Of a stretch of DNA of 6,086 nt, positions 1 to 5,676 are shown one piece after another. Within the stretch, counting starts at the first letter, position 1; every line of letters starts with the position of its first letter. Location: assembly GCA_021161765.1 (NCBI GenBank), contig JAGGZZ010000001.1, positions 1-6,086 on the forward strand. Reading direction: 5' to 3'. The position numbers and the translations under genes were made by a program. This stretch comes from Candidatus Methanophagales archaeon (GTDB lineage Archaea > Halobacteriota > Syntropharchaeia > Alkanophagales > Methanospirareceae). A model generated the notes under the pieces. The model worked only from the letters and a program-made list of their open reading frames with translations. It was not told the DNA's origin and made no database searches.

Positions 1-1
1 G

Positions 2-106
2 ATATCCGAGTATACGAGGCAGCGGATTGAGTTGATCGGTATTGAGATCAAGTCACTCTTTGAAAGCGATAAGTCTAAGCAGATGGGGCTCTTTGATTTT
101 ATGTGA
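2..106 (+). CDS. dinB: DNA polymerase IV-like Y-family polymerase, C-terminal end (partial)
   Basis: This is the 3' end of a gene entering from the left edge: 34 codons in frame 2, ending at TGA 104-106. The visible protein has RIELIGIEIKSLF, which resembles the last strand of the little-finger domain of Y-family polymerases (compare the family pattern of arginine, then LLGV and a hydrophobic strand). It then has a short charged linker and QMGLF at residues 27-31, two residues from the end. QxxLF at the extreme C terminus is the classic beta-clamp-binding motif of Pol IV (QLxLF). Pol IV performs error-prone translesion synthesis and is recruited by the clamp. No catalytic residue is visible, so the assignment rests on the tail alone. 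Another clamp-binding repair protein, such as an ImuB-like polymerase, is possible. The gene converges with the R-M operon across a gap of about 490 bp. Confidence 0.62.
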   Translation: MSEYTRQRIELIGIEIKSLFESDKSKQMGLFDFM

Positions 107-233
107 CGCAAAGTCGCGCACCTTCCATCATCTGGGACTCGAAAAACCGGGGCTCTCAATTCAGCCGGGACATTGGTTCTGATTCGTGCGTTTTTTAGAT
201 GTTCGAATCTTGAAGTTGCAGAAACGCCCCGTA

Positions 234-253
234 CCCCGCAATGAATTGCGGGG
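234..253. terminator. Perfect 9-bp inverted repeat, possible terminator hairpin
   Basis: CCCCGCAAT (234-242) and ATTGCGGGG (245-253) are exact reverse complements separated by two bases; in practice the inner A-T pair would open to give a tetraloop. The stem is strong and GC-rich at its base and lies between convergent genes, as a shared terminator would. There is no T-run directly after it on either strand: on the plus strand six Ts occur only at 280-285, 26 bases downstream. Intrinsic termination is therefore uncertain, and the stem could instead protect 3' ends or be a REP-like element. Confidence 0.4.
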
Positions 254-328
254 CATCCTTGTTGGCGGTTGGGCTTATCTTTTTTATGCATCTTTTATTT
301 TTATTTCAATTTGCATATAAGCTTTGGG

Positions 329-393
329 GGATATGGGAAGTCCCGTAGCGAAGCGGAGGGATTTGGGCGAGCCGAGCCCCGAACCGCATATCC
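329..393. repeat. Foldable element, possible three-way junction
   Basis: GGATATG (329-335) pairs with CATATCC (387-393) to close a 65-base unit. Inside it, AAGTCCC (338-344) can pair with GGGATTT (358-364; six Watson-Crick pairs and one G-T), and GGGC (365-368) with GCCC (376-379). Nested stems closed by an outer stem give a plausible three-way junction. The pairing was worked out by eye without energy calculation. The element could be a dispersed repeat unit or the end of a structured RNA. No known RNA family was recognised. Confidence 0.35.
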
Positions 394-416
394 ACCTGTT
401 AAAAGACCCGAACGGA

Positions 417-434
417 GTTATCCCGCAGGATAAC
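417..434. repeat. 7-bp hairpin with CGCA loop
   Basis: GTTATCC (417-423) and GGATAAC (428-434) are exact reverse complements around the four-base loop CGCA. The hairpin is flanked on both sides by the word AACGGAGT (411-418 and 432-439), so each arm partly overlaps a copy of that direct repeat. There is no T-run after it on either strand, so it is listed as a structural repeat and not as a terminator. Confidence 0.45.
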
Positions 435-523
435 GGAGTGAGAGCGCAGCGTGGCACGGAGCGAAGCGGAGTGAGTTTCTCGTCTCCGAAAATCATCCTG
501 CCGCCGTAGTTTTTCTCACTCCG
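434..523. repeat. Triplicated CGGAGTGAG word in direct and inverted orientation
   Basis: CGGAGTGAG occurs at 434-442 and 467-475, and its exact reverse complement CTCACTCCG at 515-523. Either left copy can pair with the right copy in a 9-bp stem, so two mutually exclusive folds are possible. The shorter word CGGAG occurs five times on the plus strand between 354 and 471, followed by CTCCG three times between 484 and 548, so the region folds back on itself. The 12-base word AGCGAAGCGGAG is also repeated (347-358 and 460-471). Confidence 0.5.
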
Positions 524-599
524 TCACCGTGCATCGTTAGATTCTCCGTCATGGGAGATTCACCGTGGAAAATGCCTGTCGGACATACTGCACATATAA

Positions 600-1316
600 T
601 CAATACCCCCAATTTTCGTGTTTAAGTGGAAGTTGGTTCAACACGTCTCTTAGAAATTGCCATTTTGGAATGTACTTGTCCATTAATGAAATAAATCGAG
701 CATTATGTGTAGGTTCTAAAATATGAACTATTTCGTGTACAAGAATATATTCGAGGCATTCTTGAGGTTTCTTGGCGAGTTCGGTATTGAGTCTAATATT
801 GTGGGCTTTTGGGTTACAACTTCCCCATTTTGTTTTCATGTGCTGAACAAACAAACGATTAACTTTAACGCCAATTACCGGCTCCCATTTGTCTATTAGT
901 GGCTGAACAGCAGTTCGGATTTGCTCACGATACCATGCATCTATGACGTCCCGTTTTTTGTTTTCATCAGTTCCCGGGCGAACTCTTAATACCATCTTAT
1001 TGTGTTTCAACTCGACATCAGGAGGTTCTTCGGCTTCTAAAATCTTTAACAAATACCGTTTTCCCCAAACATAATGACTTTCCCGTTCCAGGTACTCTCT
1101 TGGAGTTTCGCGTTCTTGATCGAGTATTTTTTGTCGTTGCTTTTTTATCCAAGCCATTTTAGTTAAAGCAAATACGCGGATGGTATCAATGTTCATGTGC
1201 AAGGGGGCTGAAATACGGACATTCCCTGAAGGAGGATATACGCTTAGATGGATGTTTTTAATGTCTTTTAATACAACATCCGCCGTAATATCGCCCAATT
1301 CAATTTGATTTTTCAT
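600..1316 (-). CDS. YgjP-like zinc metallopeptidase (DUF45/COG1451), last gene of the R-M operon
   Basis: A 238-residue protein with the YgjP/WLM-type gluzincin fold signature. Seen directly: WGSC at 164-167, conserved in this family; the zinc-binding HEIVH (HExxH) at 194-198; and a third likely ligand H204 followed by NARF, giving the HExxH-x5-H spacing typical of DUF45 proteins. It ends in the usual tryptophan-containing helix (about 215-230). Length matches full-length family members, and there is no signal peptide or membrane segment, so it should be cytoplasmic. Its start ATG (1316-1314) shares one base with the hsdR stop (TAATG), and AAGGAG lies five bases upstream inside the last hsdR codons, so it is translationally coupled. 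COG1451 proteins commonly follow hsdR, but their substrate is unknown. A role in processing or turnover of R-M subunits is inference. GC is low here (24 of 60 bases at 601-660). Confidence 0.93.
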   Translation of the reverse strand: MKNQIELGDITADVVLKDIKNIHLSVYPPSGNVRISAPLHMNIDTIRVFALTKMAWIKKQRQKILDQERETPREYLERESHYVWGKRYLLKILEAEEPPDVELKHNKMVLRVRPGTDENKKRDVIDAWYREQIRTAVQPLIDKWEPVIGVKVNRLFVQHMKTKWGSCNPKAHNIRLNTELAKKPQECLEYILVHEIVHILEPTHNARFISLMDKYIPKWQFLRDVLNQLPLKHENWGY

Positions 1317-4300
1317 TAATACTCCTTCTGTGCTTTTATTATGGGAAATATCCGTTCCACCTCACTTTCGTCTTTTAAAACACCAAATAGGGCAGATTTG
1401 ATTACTTGTTCACGCGCTTTAATCCCTCGCCAATCGTCATGGCGATTTTCCTTCACGGCAGTATCGATATCAATAGCCAGTTCTTCATTTTGATTTAGAT
1501 TGTTGTATAGGGCACGTTTACCTGGCGTATCCAAAGTTTTAGGCGTATCCTCTGAATGCCCCGCTTCAACGTTTTTCGCCAATTCGGCAATCCGTTTAAG
1601 GTATTCTTCATAACTCATTGCCCTTGCTTTTCGATCTTTTATTATTTCATCGAGCAGCTTAGACATCTTTTCATAGAATGCGGGGTCATTCAGGTGCTCT
1701 TTTACAATCTTGCTTCGGACATTGTTTTCTATCGTTTCAGCAATCGCATTCCGGTCTCCTTTCAAGCCACCAAGTTGCGAAGTGATGGCATCGGCAATTC
1801 CCGTTTTTACTATAATATCCAGCAGACTCATGTTATCGAAGGGCGAGATTGGTCTTGGTTCATCGGCTTCTATGTAGGTGTCTATAAGATGCCGCATATC
1901 TGCTTCGTAAGCCTTGAGGTCGAGGCTTTCACCGCTTGCGTTGCGTATGATGTCCCGTACATTGAGATAATGTTTGATCTGGTTTTGGATACGTTCGATA
2001 TCCGAAGCGGTATATCCGGCAGTCTCCATTTCATCAGCGATGTTGGCGTATGCGCGCACCAATGAGGCAACTGCTTTGTAAAGTGCTGCACGTTGTGGTT
2101 CACGTTCTTTCAGATCAGTTGGAATTTCAGTATTGCCACAGAAATAATGGATATGTTCAAGCTCACCCTTTGGCGGTTCAACAGGCTCACATAGTAAAGC
2201 GAGTACCTCTATTGCATCGTCTAATCGTCCCCTCCCCCGCTTTAGACGATCCTGCAACAATATTTCGGGTGCAGCCCCCCCAGAACTATGATCTAACTCT
2301 GAAGTATAAACCGCAATGGCATTTTCAACTTTCGTGAACAGGTCTTTATAATCCACGATGTAACCGAAATCCTTGTCTTCTCCATCCAGTCGGTTTGTTC
2401 TGCATATTGCCTGAAACAAGCCGTGGTCTTGCATGGATTTGTCTATGTAAAGATATGTGCAGGGTGGGGCATCAAAGCCAGTCAGGAGCTTATCGACAAC
2501 AATAAGGAGCTTCATGTTGGCGGGTTCTTTAACAAACAATTGTTTAGCCCACTCTTCATAAGCCTCAGTTTTTGCCATACCTAACCTGTGCTCTACCTCT
2601 TTCAGCAATTCGACGTAGGTGTTATAAATGAATTCTTTATCAGTTTCGGTATTTGCACCAGTGTCCTCTCTGGTTATGTCTTGAGCGTGTGGATCGTAAG
2701 AGGTAACCAGCGCACACTTGCCCCTAAATGGCGTCTTCATAAACAAGGAGTAATATTTGCATGCTTCATAAATGCTTGAAGCTACAAGCATGGCATTACC
2801 ACGTTCGCTGGAAAGGCGAGGTTTCGTGCTAAAATCAAAAATGATGTCACTTACAACCCGCTCCATACGGGAACGTGAACTGAGCACCTTCTGCATCGTA
2901 CCCCAGTGCTTCTTAAGTTCATCCTTCTGCCAATCATTGAGTCCTCTGGTCTTTGCTTCGAACCAGGCATCTATTTTATCCTCGGAACCGAGATGCTGGT
3001 CGATGTCCCTGGCGTCATAAACAATGTCCAGAATTACCTCGTCTTCAACTCCTTCGCTGAACTTATAGGTGTGGATATAGCCGCCGAATACTTCCAGGCT
3101 GGTCTTTTTATCTTTTTTAAGAAGCGGTGTACCTGTGAAACCTATGAAGACCGCATTGGGCATGATCGCTTTCATTGCTCGATTAAGTTTGCCGCTCTGT
3201 GTCCGGTGGCATTCATCCACGAATACGAAAACATCCCCGACCGTTTTACTGGGTTGGGACTCCAGTTCACTGATGTATGCATCGAAATCGTCAACATCCC
3301 GCTTGCCGAATTTGTGAACAAGGGAACATAGGAGGCGGGGTCTCGTTTGAGCGAGCTGGCTCATCAGGTCGCTGCCGCTGCTGGATCGCTTTATCTGCTC
3401 TCCTGCATCGGTGAACACTCGTTCTATCTGTTTGTCCAGTTCGTCCCGGTCGGTAATAATTGCCACTCTGGCGTTGGGGTTATTCTCGAGGATCCACTTT
3501 GCAAGCATTACCATAATGATGCTCTTTCCGCTCCCCTGGGTGTGCCAGATTATGCCGCCTTTGAATTGTTTTATGTGTTCCTGAGCGGCTTTGATAGCAA
3601 AATACTGGTGGACACGCGGCAGTTTCTTGCGTCCGCCATCGAAAAGAACGAAATCGTGCATCAGTTCGATCAGACGCTCCTTGCAGCACATCTTGATAAG
3701 ATACTTGTCCAGCTTGAACCGGCTGTCGTCCTCCTCGTCCTCTTTCCATCGAAGATAGTATTTCTCAGGCGTCCCGATGGTTCCGTATCGAAGCCCCTCG
3801 GGATCGTTGCCGGCAAAGGTGAACTGCACGGTACTGAAGAACCATTCGTTGAATTCCGGTCTCTGGTTGGAGATCAGTTGCCTTATGCCGTCGCCGATTG
3901 AAACGCGGCTGTTCTTTAGCTCGATCACACCGACTGCGATTCCGTTCACGTAAAGAATAAGGTCAGGTCTCCGCTCGTGATCGCCATGAAGCGTTACCTC
4001 TTCGGCTATTGCAAAGTCGTTTTTATCAGGTTCCTGCCAGTTAATGAGATGCACGGTTTCGGTGACCTTACCAGCCTCAACCTTCACAGGAACGCCGTAG
4101 CGCATGAGCGAATAAACTTCCTTATTGTTGGCATAGAGTCTTCTGCTGTGATTGTCCGCCTCAGTGCGAAGTTTATGTATCGCTGAATCAATTTGCGCGG
4201 GAGTATAGCCGTTTCTCAGAAGATAGGGCGTTAAGAGCTCTTCTTCGATATTGCTGTTCTCGTCCCTATCTCTCCAGTCGCCAAGATAGCGGTATCCAAG

Positions 4301-4369
4301 TTCATCCCGAAACAGCGCTATTATGCGGTTCTGGGTGGCACGTTCAGGTTTGCCGATATTATCGCTCAT
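1316..4369 (-). CDS. hsdR: Type I restriction enzyme R subunit (HsdR), translocase-endonuclease
   Basis: A complete 1017-residue HsdR, close to the usual length of about 1000. It moves DNA past the bound complex with ATP and cleaves unmethylated DNA. Domains seen: an N-terminal PD-(D/E)xK nuclease with D136 (RPDL), E150 and K152 (IELK); a superfamily 2 helicase motor with Walker A HTQGSGKS (276-283), DEAD-box-type motif II VDECH (384-388), motif III FTGTP (411-415), motif V TGFDAP (630-635) and motif VI QAICRTNR (653-660); and a helical C-terminal part (about 760-1000) that should contact the methyltransferase core. All key residues are present and there is no frameshift, so it appears functional. 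Its ATG overlaps the hsdS stop by four bases (ATGA), with GGGAGG 11 bases upstream (4386-4381). GC falls towards the 3' end: 34 of 60 at 3361-3420 against 22 of 60 at 1321-1380. Confidence 0.98.
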   Translation of the reverse strand: MSDNIGKPERATQNRIIALFRDELGYRYLGDWRDRDENSNIEEELLTPYLLRNGYTPAQIDSAIHKLRTEADNHSRRLYANNKEVYSLMRYGVPVKVEAGKVTETVHLINWQEPDKNDFAIAEEVTLHGDHERRPDLILYVNGIAVGVIELKNSRVSIGDGIRQLISNQRPEFNEWFFSTVQFTFAGNDPEGLRYGTIGTPEKYYLRWKEDEEDDSRFKLDKYLIKMCCKERLIELMHDFVLFDGGRKKLPRVHQYFAIKAAQEHIKQFKGGIIWHTQGSGKSIIMVMLAKWILENNPNARVAIITDRDELDKQIERVFTDAGEQIKRSSSGSDLMSQLAQTRPRLLCSLVHKFGKRDVDDFDAYISELESQPSKTVGDVFVFVDECHRTQSGKLNRAMKAIMPNAVFIGFTGTPLLKKDKKTSLEVFGGYIHTYKFSEGVEDEVILDIVYDARDIDQHLGSEDKIDAWFEAKTRGLNDWQKDELKKHWGTMQKVLSSRSRMERVVSDIIFDFSTKPRLSSERGNAMLVASSIYEACKYYSLFMKTPFRGKCALVTSYDPHAQDITREDTGANTETDKEFIYNTYVELLKEVEHRLGMAKTEAYEEWAKQLFVKEPANMKLLIVVDKLLTGFDAPPCTYLYIDKSMQDHGLFQAICRTNRLDGEDKDFGYIVDYKDLFTKVENAIAVYTSELDHSSGGAAPEILLQDRLKRGRGRLDDAIEVLALLCEPVEPPKGELEHIHYFCGNTEIPTDLKEREPQRAALYKAVASLVRAYANIADEMETAGYTASDIERIQNQIKHYLNVRDIIRNASGESLDLKAYEADMRHLIDTYIEADEPRPISPFDNMSLLDIIVKTGIADAITSQLGGLKGDRNAIAETIENNVRSKIVKEHLNDPAFYEKMSKLLDEIIKDRKARAMSYEEYLKRIAELAKNVEAGHSEDTPKTLDTPGKRALYNNLNQNEELAIDIDTAVKENRHDDWRGIKAREQVIKSALFGVLKDESEVERIFPIIKAQKEY
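1322..1327 (-). promoter_or_regulatory. Shine-Dalgarno site of the metallopeptidase, inside hsdR
   Basis: AAGGAG on the minus strand, five bases before the ATG at 1316-1314. It is formed by the Lys-Glu codons near the end of HsdR (protein end AQKEY). With the TAATG stop-start overlap it supports the chosen start and coupled re-initiation. Confidence 0.8.
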
Positions 4370-5676
4370 GTCAATCTAATCCTCCCTGTGAGTAGTTCCT
4401 GCATCATGCCCTGCTTTATCTGGCGGGCTTTGGCGAGCTTCTCCTCCAGTGCGGCGATCTCCGCGTCCATGTCAGATAGGACGGTGGCGATGGCGGTTTG
4501 TTCGGAGAAGGTTGAAGGGACAGGAAATTTGAATAGAGCTATTTGTTTTTGTGAAAGTGTCGGTAAAGCACCCCCAACTGTTGTTGCTTTTAGTTGCGCT
4601 TGTATAAACACAAATCCCATAGAGTATCCAACGAATTTTTTTTCAATTTCAATTTTCTTAAGGACAACAATCTGTGGGTTTACGGTTGCCCGTTCAGGTA
4701 AATTTTGAACGATTGCAGTTTTTCCCACCGTTGATCCAGTTTTAACTAAGAGTATATCACCATTTTCTATCTTTATTTCAGGAGACTCTTCATATTTCTT
4801 CCAGGAAATATAAGTACAGTTTGTAAAATCGGTTTTATTATCCTGAATATTAGATGGACTAATTGTAATGGCACCATTGCCTTCTTTAACAATATCGTTG
4901 ACTGTATATCCTCTAAACCCTATTCGTCCGAAAATCTTGGAAACACCTCCTATGCTTGTAACATTCCAATCCTCCGGGATCACCCCGACCTCGGTCTGCT
5001 TGTAGCCTTTCTTCTTCTCGAACCCCGGCAGCCGCTTCTTCCCGGTCAAAAGCTCCTGCATCGCCCCCTGCTTGATGTCGCGCTTCTTGGCGATGAGCCG
5101 CTCCAGGGATTGGATGAGGGCGTCCGCATCGGAGAGGGCGGTGGCGATGGCGGTTTGTTCGGCGAGGGTGGGCGGGAGTGGAACTCTTATTGACGATAAA
5201 GCGGGTGAACTTATATGAACAACCGCATCTCCTTGCCCCTTACTCGCCTTTTGACGAGAAATAATTGGTGCATTAAACAGATAACCAAAGAATTGTGGTT
5301 TTCCTTTATTTAGAGTTAGAATAACTATATCTCCTCCTGCATAAGCCTCAATATCATCAATAAATGCAACGCACTTTCCTATTTCTTCTTTTGTTTCTCC
5401 AGAGCCCGCGAATAGAATGTCGCCAGTCTTTAGTTTTTTGCTCGACTTTGCTACTTCCAGAGAAATAAAACTATTATATAAATGAATAATGTCGTTATGG
5501 TGTGTGTATATTTCACCATATCTTATACAAGGAATCTCACCACTATCGGATTCATCTTTACTTATGCCTCGTCCTTTGGAAAACATACCCAATGAACCCA
5601 TTGGGACAACATCCCAATCCTCCGGGATCACCCCGACCTCGGTCTGCTTGTAGCCGGATTTGACCTTCACTCCCAT
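4366..5676 (-). CDS. hsdS: Type I restriction-modification specificity subunit (HsdS)
   Basis: A 436-residue HsdS with two target recognition domains (TRDs), each reading half of a bipartite DNA site. TRD1 spans about residues 8-170 and TRD2 about 224-388. Each starts with an identical GYKQTEVGVIPEDW (8-21; 224-237) and ends in a conserved helical region with EQTAIAT (173-179; 392-398) and KQGxMQELLTG (202-212; 421-431). These helices set the spacing between half-sites and bind HsdM. The TRDs differ from each other, so the target should be asymmetric; the site itself cannot be read from the sequence. The start ATG (5676-5674) overlaps the hsdM end by 10 bp, with AAAAGGA 10 bases upstream (5693-5687). 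The TRDs are very AT-rich and the conserved regions GC-rich, which suggests domain exchange. No frameshift is seen. Confidence 0.97.
   Translation of the reverse strand: MGVKVKSGYKQTEVGVIPEDWDVVPMGSLGMFSKGRGISKDESDSGEIPCIRYGEIYTHHNDIIHLYNSFISLEVAKSSKKLKTGDILFAGSGETKEEIGKCVAFIDDIEAYAGGDIVILTLNKGKPQFFGYLFNAPIISRQKASKGQGDAVVHISSPALSSIRVPLPPTLAEQTAIATALSDADALIQSLERLIAKKRDIKQGAMQELLTGKKRLPGFEKKKGYKQTEVGVIPEDWNVTSIGGVSKIFGRIGFRGYTVNDIVKEGNGAITISPSNIQDNKTDFTNCTYISWKKYEESPEIKIENGDILLVKTGSTVGKTAIVQNLPERATVNPQIVVLKKIEIEKKFVGYSMGFVFIQAQLKATTVGGALPTLSQKQIALFKFPVPSTFSEQTAIATVLSDMDAEIAALEEKLAKARQIKQGMMQELLTGRIRLT
4482..4505. repeat. 24-bp direct repeat in hsdS, copy encoding the distal conserved region
   Basis: Identical to bases 5139-5162 over 24 bp. 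It encodes the EQTAIAT segment (residues 392-398) of the C-terminal helical region. The two copies are 657 bp apart, exactly 219 codons, so recombination between them would keep the reading frame. Confidence 0.9.
4966..5007. repeat. 42-bp direct repeat in hsdS, copy at the start of TRD2
   Basis: Perfectly identical to 5614-5655 over 42 bp. It encodes GYKQTEVGVIPEDW (residues 224-237) at the entry to TRD2. Spacing of 648 bp between copies equals 216 codons. Confidence 0.95.
5139..5162. repeat. 24-bp direct repeat in hsdS, copy encoding the central conserved region
   Basis: Partner of 4482-4505, encoding EQTAIAT at residues 173-179 at the end of TRD1. The surrounding stretch is very GC-rich (39 of 60 bases at 5101-5160). 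Confidence 0.9.
5614..5655. repeat. 42-bp direct repeat in hsdS, copy at the start of TRD1
   Basis: Partner of 4966-5007, encoding GYKQTEVGVIPEDW at residues 8-21, just after the hsdS start. Identity at the DNA level, including third codon positions, implies recent duplication or ongoing gene conversion within hsdS. Confidence 0.95.

Larger units (their letters stand above)
107..599. other. Intergenic region between convergent genes, rich in inverted repeats
   Basis: No convincing protein-coding gene is seen. Short open frames of 61 codons (plus, 324-509) and 70 codons (minus, 284-496) overlap each other. They have no good ribosome binding site, and their peptides are rich in S, P, R and G, as expected from GC-rich non-coding repeats. 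The left part (107-320) is unremarkable except for the hairpin at 234-253 and an AT-rich stretch at 280-320. The right part (329-567) is dense with CGGAG/CTCCG words and foldable inverted repeats. Because dinB and the R-M operon end facing each other here, transcription terminators for both would be expected, but no textbook stem plus T-run is present. Confidence 0.75.

Noticed and set aside
181..209. GATTCG/CGAATC inverted repeat as a terminator of the left gene
   Set aside because: Only six pairs around a 17-base loop, with the T-run inside the loop and not after the stem; too weak.
284..496. 70-codon minus-strand open frame downstream of the operon
   Set aside because: It covers the same repeat region and has no recognisable protein family; its composition reflects the CGGAG/CTCCG words.
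324..509. 61-codon plus-strand open frame starting at TTG
   Set aside because: It has no ribosome binding site and a rare start codon, overlaps an open frame on the other strand, and its sequence follows the GC-rich inverted repeats. It looks like non-coding repeat DNA.
432..540. Integron attC-like site (TAACG at 431-435, CGTTAGAT at 534-541, with inverted repeats between)
   Set aside because: The right end fits the GTTRRRY core, but the left end does not fit RYYYAAC, the inner arms are wrongly spaced, and there is no integrase or cassette array.
1556..2065. 169-codon plus-strand open frame inside hsdR
   Set aside because: It lies fully antisense to the well-supported hsdR and its product resembles no family; it is a shadow of the real gene.
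3347..3901. 184-codon plus-strand open frame inside hsdR
   Set aside because: It is antisense to the conserved nuclease and helicase part of hsdR, with no ribosome binding site; a shadow frame.
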